Positions 38,455 to 51,900 of a stretch of 64,000 bases of DNA are shown in pieces. Under the pieces are notes generated by a model. It was not told where the DNA came from, did not search any database, and saw only the letters and a list, made by a program, of their open reading frames with translations. The number at the start of each line of letters is the position of its first letter. Positions within the stretch are counted from its first letter, which is position 1. The stretch is from contig QEYB01000895.1 in the NCBI GenBank assembly GCA_017562135.1, positions 496,001 to 560,000 on the forward strand. Direction: 5' to 3'. The stretch comes from Dipylidium caninum (Eukaryota > Platyhelminthes > Cestoda > Cyclophyllidea > Dipylidiidae). A program made the position numbers and the translations under genes.

Positions 38455-41400
38455 AGATGGCCCTGATCAGGAGCGCCATGATCTGGATGAACGTCCCGTA
38501 GCTGATCCGCCATTCAGCATCAGCAAATCGGTGGACAATACGAGCCAAAATGGTGTGAGGAAGGTAGAGACCTGCAAAGAGAGGCATTTCAACGGCTGCC
38601 ACCTTGCGTCCCGCCTGTGGGCAGCGGGCGGCTGAGCCAACAAAGTTGGCTCTTGACACAAATCTCAACAGTAAACCGATTGACAACCCATCCTTTTTTT
38701 AGTGCTAAGGTAAACTACGTATTTTTACGTATCAAATGTTTCCACCGCTATTCCCATGTTCCGTGAGTTCACAGTGGCGTCCGCACTCGTCAACGGGGCG
38801 ACTAACACAACAGTTGAACAAACTGGAGTCGGACGTGGAGCTGGCGCCTCGAGGATGTGGAATGAGACAGCCCTGCGGCGCCTTTCGAACGGGCGCGCAC
38901 CGCCCTATCCGTGCAGCGCCACGCGCCTCGCCTTTCGAGGAGGTGAGAAACACCGGCAGACCCCGACGTGTGCGCCCCTTCCCCAAATAAGCAACTCCCC
39001 TTCGTGGCCGGTGCGTGCACAGTCGACGTGAGGACTGCAAACGAGGCGAGGGTGGAACCTACCCACTTGCTCCATAAGAATCCGGAAGTCGAGACAGGTG
39101 ATGAAGCCCGCGCGTTGGGGGTCGAAGCTGGCAAACATGCGCGACCAGCAGCGAAGAAAACCCCAAAGGGGCTGGAATTCAGACTCCAACAACTTCCCCG
39201 TGTACCGGTCGTTGTGCATCGCGATGAGAGCACGGCACGCGTCGGTTGACACCTGCACAGAGTGGAGAAACGCGGAATGCTCGAATTCGTCTGTCCCAAC
39301 GGGACATTGCGGAAAGGCGCCTGTTAACGTCAGCCACACTCATCGTGAGGACTGTCGGGGAGGCGAGCCGGCCTCAGACACAGCCTCGCTTGGGCATGTA
39401 AATGTGTCCTTACGAGGGTTCCCTCCTCGCGAACGTTGGGAGAGAGCCAGAGAAGCTCAATAATGCTTTTCTAGCAGAAGACTATCCTATTGAAACGTGA
39501 TTTGCCGTCCACTTGCATTCTCACACACTTAAAAATTACCCAATGGAGTTGGGAGTCAGCAGGCATCGGTCTGCACGCAAAAAACTACCCAACACCAACA
39601 CCATGCGACCGTGACAGCTTTGATGCCACCTCCACCAAATGCTACTGACATCTGCGCCGGCGGAAGCGGCAGCGGCAGCGCCAGAGGAAGAGAAGGCGTC
39701 CCCCTCTGGAAGCCTTGAATGCACAGTCTGACCTGTGACCGCATTCACGCTTCCAAGTCCTCACACACCGCGCGGAAAGCAATGGTCGTGCGAATATTAC
39801 CAGCCCTGAGACCATCGACCAAGGACTATGAAATGTTACTCGAAGCAATCGTGGCTACTCTCAAATCACCTGCACGACACCAAAATGAAGTCTTCAACAA
39901 AATCGTGGCAACTATTTTTTACAAATTCAGATGTGGAATCGGTTGCAAGCATCGACTGTGTTTAACTGAAGCTTTTAACCTGCGCAGGCTACGATTAACC
40001 CGGGAAACAACGAGACTCGACTGTCAAGAGCGAATCCAGTTCGTGGAATAGATGCGAAGGCTCATGTGTCCTCGGAAATGGGAATGGACAAAGGAAGTTG
40101 ACAAAAGTCGAATGAATTTATCGAGGCCACCATAGCCCGGTTAGGTGGGACGGAGTGAAGACGACCGTTTATTAGCGAAAACGGTTGGATGCCCTTCTGC
40201 ATTGTCCGCAGTATGTAGACCAAGGCTGGTTGAGATGCCTTTCGCCCTTTCCAACCGAAGCCACTGATTTATTATGGCCATAGTGATACAAACGGGGCTT
40301 CTTAAACGCCATTCTGGTGATAAATTGAAAGACACATGCATAAAGAGACTAACCATGGTGTAAGGTAGGCGATGATCTTCTTTGAGCAGAACACTAAGGA
40401 TTGAATCCAGTTGGAAGGCATCCGCATTCATGGAGTCACCGCCGGCCTCGTAGAAAAGACGGCGAACTCGGGGGAGGATGGCGTCAAATTGTGGGTCGGG
40501 GTCGGAAAGAGCCAGAGGCGCAATGCTCCCGATGTCTATCCGCCCCAATGCGCATCTTAATTACAAGGAGAGCTCACAAGTTGAATGAGTCGACGCCGAG
40601 AAGTGGCCGCATCACATGCACTAATTCGCCCAACATGGCGTGAAATCGGACGAATGCTGGTAAAGCATTGTGGTAGCGTGTTAAAAGGAGAGAAGGAAGG
40701 CCCATTAGATTAAAACGACGGAATAAAGGCAATAGGCAAGCAAAGTGGGGCTCAAAGCCGGCGTCCGCGTAGATCATGGCCTCGGGCGCTTGTCCTCAGT
40801 GAAGGGTTCCAGCGCCTGTTCTCGTCCCCGCGTAGGCTCATTCAGCTCTTCCCGACCCCACCCGATGAGTTGGCCAACTCGCAAACTCATCTCCTTTTCA
40901 TCTGCCTTTCCGTAAAGTGACGGGGCCTCATCGACTTCAAAGAAGTCCCCTTAATTTATTACAAATTGAGCTTCACCTACTTGTGCCAACAAGTTCACAT
41001 TTCCCTGTTCAGCTTTCGCTACTTTGAAATCACCATTAGGTTACAAAACGAGGTCCCCGCGATTTAACCTAATTTCGGCGTTTTGGACGAGAATAAATGC
41101 TGGCATAGGCAGATGGCGGGGCCTGAGGTGGAGGGCAGCCGTCCCGGCGACGTCCCAGTGAGTAGCGAACTGGCACTCGGCAGTGGGGACGGGAAGCGAT
41201 GCGAAGAGGGCGCGTGGGTGGCGCGAGAGCAGGCGGGGGCAGGGGATGGGTAGGGTAGGGTGGGGTGGAGTGAGTGGGGTGGGGCGGGCGGGGCGGGGCG
41301 GGGCGGGAGTGAGGCCAGTTGGTGCTCGGATATAAGCCAGCCACCAACACAGACGTTTGCCCCTTCTACAACCGAGTTTATTCACTGCATCTACGGGAAT

Positions 41401-44400
41401 GTGGTGGTGAGGAGGGCAACATTCTTCAAATCACGTACGTGCCGCAGACTTGACTGGCGCAACAACTGTCCGTGATGGAAACTCTCGCCCTCGACTCAGC
41501 TAAATTCCAACATTGTCTCGCTGCGATGTGTGGGCTGCAGCTGCAGAGTCCACTTGAGGGTTCACGAGACGGCCAGAAGGTAGCCAGGCTTTGTGTCCCG
41601 CCCATGTGAGGATGAATGCGTGAAAAGTGATACCCCAGACAAGTTGAAAAAATCTCCCGCAGGGTGATAGCCGAGTGGGAGGGTAATGAAGCAAGCCAGT
41701 TATTAATTAGACACGGAAAACACGGCTATTCCGCTGGACGATCACCTTGGTGTGGCTGCTGGCCTTCTACTTCATGCTTTTATACCCTGGCAAAAGCACA
41801 TAGCCCGGAGCTTCAATCCCTGGGCACATCGTCCAAGTGGACGTTTGATGCACTTACTGGGGCCACGATTCCCCGAACCATCACAGTTTCCTTCAGAAAA
41901 CGACTAGTTGAAAGAGTGTACCACGATCCAAAGAATGCCCAGCGTAGGTACTCAACACCCCGGAGAAGTCGTTCCCACAATAGACCACACAGTGAAACGA
42001 GTGTCCGCCGGAGGGCAGGCAATCACGGCTGCTCGGAGCTGTCGCGTGATCACTGAGGCAAAGTGGAAGAAGAGACCGTGCGGATCAAGAGGGGGATGCG
42101 TCTTTATACTGAAGTACTTCGCAGACGAATGCCAATGTATATAGCCCCCCGGGGAACGAAACAGGGTGAAGCAGACTTTGCGCGATCAGTCGAACGCCTC
42201 GCCACGGGGTCGCCTGTACTGCAACAGCTTTCCTGCCCCATTACGTGAGCGGCGGGACTTCTCACCGCTGAGAAAATATTCAAGCCCTGAAAGGCCTGCG
42301 CCGATACCAATAGCCACACTCCTGCGATGATGCCCACGTGGAGATTCAGGTGAGTGCGATTTCCCTAATTTTAGTAGACGGGAAACACTCACCTAAGTTG
42401 TCTTCTCTCCTAAGAGGCAGTTAAGAGGATTGGCGAAAAAAGTGAGCATAACCAGCTCATTGTTTGCTGAATCGTGTTGAGATTTACTTGTCAACTTCCG
42501 ACATTAATAGGCTCAACAACGTCCCTCACGAAGACGCAAGCTCCAACGCAACAGTTTGCCCGCGAAGCGGGGGACAGGCGGGGAAAACCATTTTGGGGAA
42601 TGTGTGTAATTCACGCAGAAATTTCACGTATTTCCCACGAGTCGCCGGCAGGAGTGGCGGCGCAGCAGGAGGCCGTAGGCGGTCCGACGTGCCTCGCTGG
42701 CCGGCGGAGCGTCGGTTGCAATGGGCAGTTGGGGCTTAGAGGACCGCTAATAAAGTTTGTTCTCCCCAATGGAGATGCGCAAAGGGGAGACGAATTGGAG
42801 GGCAGTTCCGCAACAAAGAATGGTTCGGACAAAATAAAATCCCATGCGGAGCACTAGTATATACAAATATATTTTGAATTCGCGAACAGCATTAAAATGT
42901 GTCTCTTTTCAACATTCCCCCCCCCCTCCCTCCCATTCCCACCCCCACCCCCCTCCAAGTGGCTTTCCGTTGTCCCATTTAGCTGCCACCTCCGAGGTTC
43001 TCCTAATCCTCCACCGGATCAAAGTGGAATGGCACAGAGCTGGCGACCACGAGCCCCGACCCTTAGAGACGATTAAATGTCCCTGCGAGAAGGAGGAGCT
43101 GCGCTCGGTGCCTCACTCGCAACCGGCCGAGGAATGGGAGTCTGAGCCGCGGGACAGGGGGTTGCAGCCACTTCCAGGGCCCATGGAGCGCCAAGCGCCC
43201 GTGACAAACACAGTGCCTCTCTCGCAATAAGCCCACCAACTGTCGCTTCGGAGGTTAGACGGCAGTTAACACCAAATCATTGAGCCTTAAATAAGTTCAA
43301 TTTGTTTCCGTCGCAGCAGGAATATCTGCCCTTAAAAGGAGGACAGGAGAGGAAAGGCGAGGTGGGGTGAAGGAAAAGGAAGGGAGAGGGAAGAGGGGAT
43401 AGGCGTGGAAGGGGGCGCGAATGGGTTCATCGGCCGCTATAGAGGAAGTGAAATAGCCCATTTATAACAAGAAATTACATTTGACATCGCATCTCGGGTT
43501 GAGAAAGGAGGTAAATGGAGGCATCCACCGCGTTCGGGTTGACAACCACACACAAAGACAAACTTGGGCGGTTGAAAGTTTAAAAATCCCATTACATTTA
43601 TTGCGGAAACCAGGTGGAAGAGGACTTGCATTAACCAAGCAGAAAAGGTTTTGTGAGCTTTCGCATGACTGATAACCAGACATGGGTAAATACAATTTGA
43701 CTCCTTCTCGGCCATTTCCATTACCCGAGCATAGACGAAGTTTCGTGGGCAAAAGTTGACAGATTTTAATTAAAATCAGAGTCCTAGCTAGAGAAAATTG
43801 GGCCGGAAACTGGCCAACAAGATTGAGGAGGGCGGGCACCTACTCGAGTGTTCGGTCCGACTGTTCGAAGAGCACCCGGAGGAGGAACTCGCCCGGCTGG
43901 TCTGCGGCGTATGTGCAGGGCACGAGGAGGTAAACGCCGGGGACCAGACGGAAGCGCTTGACAACCTCTCTCTCGAGTCGTAGAAAAAGTCCACACTTGC
44001 AACGTGGCTGGTGGTTTCAAAGAAGTGCCGTGTCATCGGGGGAGTTGCTCCGGGAGGAAGCTGGCATTAACAGAAAGGCGACTGACGGTGCTTTGACGTG
44101 ACTTGACCCTCGATGAAACACTTAAGCAAGACAAATCCTCGCAGTTTTGGACCGAGGGTGAACAGATGGGCTCAGAAGTAATGAAAAGTAGTTTTTGTCG
44201 CCTTATTGCGTTGCAGACAATTTAATAGACACCTGCAATTAGTACGCATGGAGGTGGAGGTGTGGAAAGACACTAAGAAGGGCTACATTTCCCTTTCCCA
44301 GCGGACGTGTGCGCATGAGGAGGGGAGGAGAAGGCGGAGGTGGCTGACAAACCCTATACAAGACGAAGCCGATGGAGAGAAGGCGCGGTGCGCGGTGGCG

Positions 44401-45897
44401 GAGGGGACGAGCGTCGGACTGCAGGAGGGCGACAACGAGAGCGGCGAGGCCTTCGGGGTCACCCACGTCGGGCGTGGTGAGGGAGACCACGAGTTGGGGG
44501 TTGGCCCAGTGGCTGGCGCGCACGAAGGGCCGTCCGCCCGCCGTCACGCCGCGCACCCATCGACCGAAGAAGTGCGGCGCTGTCCAGCCTCCCTCGGGAG
44601 CCCTCGGCGCCACCTGGTGGTTACCGAGGGGAGCCAAAGGCCCGAAAAGTGACTTGCTTTCGCCGCCGCACACATCGGCAGTCGGCGGCTCCAGCACGTG
44701 GCAGATGTCGAGGTAGTCAAAATTGGCCAGAAAATCCTCCATTGACATCCTTGACAAGATGAACGTTTGGCGGTTAGACGGCCACGATGCGATTATCTGG
44801 TGAGATTCCAAAATTCTCCCTGAACACGAGACGCAGGTGTCCCTTTACCCACCGTTTCCCACAGCCTAGCAAAATCCCTATGAGTGAAGAGGACATGTGA
44901 CTGCTCAAATGGTATAAAAAGTTCCTTGTCGAGGCGGTTGTGATAACCGATTGGTGTGATGTGAAGCCTCTACTCCACACTGCTGATGGCACTGAGAGGA
45001 GGCCACACACCGCAGTCGGCGGGAGGATCAAGACCAAAGTTGCAGCAGGCACCAGGGCCTCCTGGCGCCCCTATCAGGCCTCGCGTCGCGTCGTAGACTA
45101 GTTACATCGCAGCCCAAAATTCTGATCGGAAGATGTAGAGCACTCGTAAAGACGAGGGGGCCAACCGTGTTTGCGTCGATGAAAATCCTCCTTGAGGCGG
45201 CAACTGCCTCGATGGCGAGCGAATGTTGTAATTCGTGGGAAATGGGGAAATATTTGAATGTGATCACACGCTGATGTCAAGATATCAAATTCACGCAGCC
45301 TCGCCCCCGCTCCCGCCCCGTCCCCTCCCTTCGTGCTTTGCCCGCGGGAGTTGGTGGGGTGGCCGCACTACCTGCTGTTGCTCGCGTTGCATTGCGTCGT
45401 GGTCGTAACGTCGCCCCCAACGGCGACGAGCCTTGAGACGACACCGAAACTGCGGCAGACCGATCGTTCAAGTGCAGCTCGACAGCTCACATGCGAATGG
45501 ACAAGTGGGCGACGGGGAAAAGTGAGGCGTCTCTGCATTGCTCAGTTGGAAGTGATCTTCCGGCCGGATGACAAGGAGAGGCGGCGGTAATTTAATGTGG
45601 TTGCCCATCAGATCAGATTGCCACGTCACCGAAACTACTAGCAGAGGCGTGATTGTTGGGCGCCGCCTTAAACCGCCGTCCCACCACCGCCCGCCGTGCC
45701 TCGCTCGACCGACTCTGCCGGAGAAGGAAGGAGGGTAACAATGCCTGTTCTCTGGCCGCCATCAATCTGGATTCGGGGCGCGAGCTCCAACTCCCCCACC
45801 TCCGTCCCGCCGCACGTCGCAGCAGGCGGTTGGCTGTCATGCGCCCGAAACCTCCGCCCCAGTCCCCGCCGCGGGTAGCACGCTAATATGCAGCAGC

Positions 45898-45940
<43 letters not shown>

Positions 45941-48900
45941 GTGACGTTTGCCACCATCGTGCTGGTTTATAGGGGGCGAGTCGTGGTCATGACCGTCAGA
46001 TATGACGGGGAGATGGAGGAGAGTGTTGTTTTTGATTGAGACATGATGTTTCGCGCTACAGAAAGCGCTGAGCAGGCAGTAGAGACAAGACAAGTGGGTT
46101 TTGCAAAGAGGATGAACCGCAGCAGAGAAGGAGGACGTACCAGAATTCGCCCTCTCCTTGGACCAGTCCAACCTTGATGCGGTCCTCGAGGGGAAGGGAG
46201 AGCCACTCGGAGGAGCCCTCAGACCAGCCGCCCACCCAGCCGACCCGGGCCGAGGGCCAGAGGTTGCGCAGCCTGACCAGGCGAACCAGCCGCGAGCCGG
46301 CCACGTCCGTGAGGCGCAACTTCCGACAATCCGTCAGGCCGAACGCCTGGCCCGGCACGAAGCCCTGGGGCAGCACAAATCCGCTGCAGGGACTGCCCTT
46401 CGTCTGTCAAAAGTGTAGCACCATACGCTGACACGCGCAACTTCAAGTCTGGAATCTGAATCTTCCATCGTTCTCGCAATTTCACGTATACGAAAGCGCT
46501 CGGTTCACGCGGAGGCGGGTTTGCTCCGACTGCGGGTCGGTCAGTGGGAACAAATGTCTCCCCGTGCCCCCCTACGTCGAGCGAGGTGGAAAACATTGGT
46601 ACATCGCACCAGTATGTCGCCAGATGGGAGATGTTAAGTGGGAGGAGTCTCAAAAACGCTTCCCCCCCTCCACCACCGCGTTGCTGTGTTATCATTGGGC
46701 CATGCAGATTCCATCAAAAGGTCGTGGAAAAACCTTCGACTAAATTAATTTTTACTTATTTCGGCGATTCCAAGCGGTTGGAGGGGCCCATCGCTTCAAT
46801 GCCTTGCGGTCACGCAAAAAGCGACCTCGCCTCGCTGCCAGCGGTAGGAGGATGAGAAGTGACAAGCCCGAAGATGCCGCTAGTCGTAAGTCCTAAAACT
46901 TGCTGCGCAATCCTCACTCACTTCTCCCATTCCTCCTATCGTATCGTGTGTGTGTGTGTATGTGTTTGGTTCAGTGGAGGGCGTTGCTGGCTTGAAAAGA
47001 AGGAAATCTCACGAATACGACAATCAAATCTCATACGGAGAGCCTTAGGCGTGGCGACCTCCTCTCCACACACCGATTGACGTTAAGTGAAAATGTCTAC
47101 AGTGCTGCTGAAATATGGTGCCCATGTGCCTCCTCAATCACGACATGTCTCCTCCTCGCACCACAACTGGGAGAACTCCAGACAGCAGCTCCATCCACTT
47201 CCACGACGGCGAGAAAGTGGCCATTGAAAGCGAGGTCGGTGTCTCCCTGAAACCGTGGTCCGCCTGACCAGTGACTTCGTCGTGAATTCCGAGGCAGACG
47301 ACGGAGTGGTAAGGTGGCACACATTATTAGAAGGCATTCGTCCAACAAGTGAACGGGCTCGGTGCGTCTCAATAACGCCACATGTGAAGGAGGAGGAGGA
47401 AAGAGGTCAGCGGACAAGTCACTTCGCCCGGGCAAGTCCCGCGACTGCAAACAGCCCGGTTGACTCGGGCGGCGGGAGGAGACACGCAGCGCCACCGACC
47501 GGCAGAGCGCGGGCGAGCCAATGGGAGTGACGAGGGCGGACTGCTCTCTCCTGCTGTCCACTGCAAACGCAGTTCCCACTGCAGCCAGTGTACTTTTGCA
47601 AACCTGGCAGAGAGGCGTTTCGCGTTTGAAGACGCCTGATGGGTGCCCTTTACGAACAACTCTGCCTTTGCGGTGGGCTTCGCCGACAGTTCACGCGAAT
47701 TTGCATGCACAAATCGTCCCATGGAAGGGCAAAGAAGCACCTGCCTTGATGCGAGCGGTGATGAGACTGCGTCTGTCGAAGGCCTTGATCAGAATGTCGT
47801 CGAGATCTGGCGGTGGCCGCATGCCCTGATCCTCCCCCGGGGCGAGGCAGTAGGACTCGGTCAGACCGCCGATGATGTCGTCCATTGCGTCGCCTATCAG
47901 ACCCACGTTGAGCGCCTCGTAGGAACCACTCAGTCTAAAAACGTGTGGAATTTTCACCAAATGATTGCACAATTCCTCTAACAGAGTCCTCTATTGGCTC
48001 TTGAAACGAATTGACTTTGGCCATACGAACTCGTTTCTTAATACCGCTTGAGCATGCAAGACGCTTTCCAACCCCCTTTCTCAAAGGATTGTCCGCGAAA
48101 AGGGGGCATCACCCCGTCCCATCTGCCTAAATGGACCAACTGACGTTTAGCCCCTCAGTTCTCACTAAAGCTAATTTATCCCACGAGCGCCTACACCACA
48201 TCCACGTTGTCCTGAACTGCGGAGGAGCAAAAGCATCGAAAACTCGCAATTCGCATGAAGTAGCCGAAGTGTGTTTATGAGACAATCACTCATTTGACTG
48301 ACACCCGCGGCAGCCGCCTCAGCGACGTTGACAACACTCCCCCTGCCTCCCCCCAATGGCAAGGGGAGATGGGCGTGCGAGTGCGGCCTTCGCGCCCGAC
48401 CGAGCCACTTTGCCAGTGAATTTGACACCACCGCGAATTACTATGGGCGAGAAGACACGGTACGTGGCCCTCTCGTGCAAGGACAGACAGTCGCGGCGGG
48501 CACACGGAGCAGAGGGGAAGGACCGGATGGCGTGAAGGTGGTGAGTTCCACGCATGATTCGCCGCAGAGGAGGAGATTTTCGTGGCGTTTGCGTGCGCAG
48601 TTGGGGGGCGTCCTGCGTAGACCCCTCCAGTTCCTCAAGCCCTGAGCCCCATCCAGTCAAAAAAGTCTATTGTTGTAGCTAGTGACGGGGAAAAGAACTC
48701 CAAGACAGAAACACCCACATAAACTGCACCGCCTTGCCGGGGGGGGAGAAGTGGCCGCTTCTTTGGAGCGTTAATTTGCCTCCTTTGAAACGTCACTCAA
48801 GAGTGGTGCGAAAAGGCGTTTCAAGTGTCAAACCAGTCATCATTTGCTCTTAATCCTCACGTTGGATCAGCGATTTACCAAGTTGTTGGCACGAAAAGTC

Positions 48901-51900
48901 GACAATCCTACAGTACGTGTTGCGTTGAGGAGAGCTGTCTGCGTAGAATAGATTGCTGGTAAGCCGGTGGCCTTGCGCGGCCAAATCCACCCTGAACAGG
49001 GCAATCGCTCCCACAGGGAGGCACAGAAGAGAGCCGGTGAGACGCCCGCGAATGCCCAAAATATTCACAAAAATAATATGCCAGTAGTCAGTTTCTGCGA
49101 TCAGAAGAATGGCCACGCCGGAAAAATTTGACAGTGAATGTGCTCTGAGCTCCGCCCTCAATGCTCTTCCTGCGACGCCTCTACAGCAGGTCAACTTCCT
49201 CTTGCCGAAAAACAACTTGAGTGCTCACCCGGGGCGTAGTTTACTGCTGATTTCACCGCCTTCTGAGTGCTCCCCAAAGGCGAATTCCACGTATCAGATC
49301 GCAACAACAACAACAACAACCTGCATTCGGTCCGTGGCGGCAGGGCAAAGGGAGAGATCTTTTCATCCACAGCAAAGACTGGTAGCGGCCCCTAGTGCCC
49401 CTAGTCTAATTAACTTGTCTGCGTCCGCACCACGGGCGAGTATGAGGGAGGCAAACGGCATTGCCAGGGGAAGGAGTGCGTCTCCTCTCTCGTCACACAC
49501 CCCGTCAACTGCGGAGCTCGTCTGCGCAGACGTTGTGCTCAAGCTGTCAAACCATTGGAAGGTGAACCGCAGTGGCTGGTGGTAGGTCCTTTGGTGCGGA
49601 GGCAACGCCTCAGGTTACCTTCAGGGAGTTGGTCTCATTTCCATCGGATGCCGACAGTGTGAACTTGTTCCAAGATGACACAAAGTTGGTTGGACAAGAG
49701 TGCGACAACGTACAAATGAGTGGGATGAATGCTATTAGGACTTTGTTCGCCCACACCACATGATGCTTCACCGTTTTGTGAACATCACTGATTAGAGCAA
49801 AATGGCAGTAAGGGCAGTTAAGGTCAAATCAGAGCAGATTTGAAATTGCTCCTTTTAAAGCTGTATATCCCATGAGCCACCACTTCAAAGTCGATGCGTT
49901 AGTGGATGAGAGGAAAAAATTAAGAAAAAGAAAAAACGATGACATCATACTTAGCATAGGCCTTCTCCAGAAGCGCAGGCCAGAACTCAGTGTGTCGGCT
50001 CGAGTGGACAAAAAGCGGTCGGCCGCCGGGTCGCACGGGCAGACGGTCGTCGATGATGACCTCCTCCCAGGAGCCGAAACGCCAGAAGCGGAAGCAGAAG
50101 CACCCGGCGTACCACTCAGCACGGAAGGACTGGCCCTGCGGGATCGAGCGCATTGTCAGCCGTGGCTGCGTCACCATGGAGGCCAAGGCCGCCACCACCC
50201 AGCAGTCGCCTGTGCACAAGAACAAGGGGGAACCAGAATGGGCGGTCAGTGCGGTTTGCTTGCCGCTTTTTGGTACAAGAGGAGTCATGGTCTGCGAAAG
50301 GGCAGGCGGCGTGGCGCCTGCGCCACTTTCCGTGTTGCTTTCACGAGCGGGAGTTTAGAGAGGCTGCCGCGCTCCTGAGAGAACGGAGACCCGGCAAACC
50401 TGCAACATCCACCTCGAAGGTTTGGGGTCAACTTTTGCGTATTAATAAATGCTCGACGTGTTCAGATGCAAACTGTGGTTTCCTTGCTCGAAAAGGGGTC
50501 TGCCACTACAACAGCCTGGGTGCTGTAAAACTCAATGCTAGTAAATAGAGTGGTTGAACAAAGCGAATGTGAGTGGACCGGAGAGACGTGCTGGGCAAAT
50601 GCGTGTCCACTGTAAGTGACTCCAATTGCATTGGCGATAGTATCGCCAAATCACTTAAACGTCGGCCATTCAGGACGAGCTCGCCGCTGGCCACCGCGGG
50701 GCGCAAATTATCTGAATGGCCAGAAGTGTTGCAACCCTAGCCCATTTCCCCTGCGCGACCGTAACACCTCGAATGCAAACAGGCGAGCGGAACCCTTTCG
50801 CGCTGCGTTTCGAGACGCTCAGGGGGCATAAGGCGAAATAGAAAGAGCACTGGGCGAAAACTCACTTCAATCCACCCGAAACGCCCCGGAAACAGAGGCA
50901 GCATAAAGGGCCACAGGAAAAGGGTGTACTCTGGAGGCGTTCAGTCGTGTCACAATCGCTGATTCACTTGACGCATCCTTTTTTCACTATCACCAGTCAA
51001 CTGACACGACCTCCTCGAAAAACAGCCTTAACTGCATGAAACCTGTGGCCACAAGACAACTGGCAAGCCTACAAAGGTGTGGGAATCGCTCCTTCGAACG
51101 CGAGGAACACCGGCAAAATCAGCGCCACCTGCCAGAGCCTACCGTCGGCCAACTCTCCCCGACCGCAATACACCAGTTGTGTTGAGGATGAGTGTGCAGA
51201 TGTTGCTGTAGCAACACAAATACTTCGGGGAAGGTTCAGGTTGGTCGGGCGAAATGCGGGGAGGAGAGGGGAAGGCCGGCAGCCCGCCCAGCGGCATCGA
51301 AGCGCTTTGTTTCTCCCGCTCTGGCGACAAGGCTCGGCAGGTAATTACAGCCCATCCTCTCCGCCTCTTCAAAGTACTCATGGCAAGTAGTCCAGATGGA
51401 CGGGAAGAAAGCAGCTCCAGCACTGCTCAGTCCAGGTGGGAGAGAAAAAAGACTCTTTGGGGGTGCTGTTGAGAGCAAATGCCAAATTCGAAATCTTATT
51501 AATGCCCATATTAGGAAGGGGAGGAAGAGGAGAAGGCGTTGAAGTGAAGCTCTTGAGAAGGGATTAAAAAGAAAGTGCATGAGGCACGGCAACTTGCCTG
51601 AGCGTGTCACTGACGGGAGGGTGGGCGGAAAGAAGAGGTGATTGTGTTGGCCTCGCGTGTATGACGATGATGAAGCTGAATTAATAATGCATCGACAGTG
51701 CTGGCCTATTCGCCTCATCGCAGTATATCATTCAGGCTGTGCCGACTTCTCTTCGTCCCTATGTCTAATTCGCTTCCATTGTCAGCCATTAAACCCTACG
51801 GTTCGGAAGGCCCTGAACGATCTGTTCGCCCAGGTGGAGCTAAACCCCTTGGCCACGGCTGTGATGAAGGGCGTTACTGTCCGCTGCGCAGCAGTAGAGG

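Noticed and set aside
41041..41385. Two long Pro/Arg/His-rich minus-strand frames
   Set aside because: They are produced by the G-rich tandem tract, and no splice sites or homology support them.
45668..46171. Long minus-strand frame with a poly-Cys run
   Set aside because: The Cys run is the CAG/CTG repeat read in another frame. The frame overlaps the edge of a real calpain exon that uses a different frame.
47097..47579. Minus-strand frames inside the calpain intron between exons 4 and 5, considered as an extra calpain exon
   Set aside because: No similarity to the PC2 or CBSW domains, and the distance between exons 4 and 5 already matches the family without extra residues.
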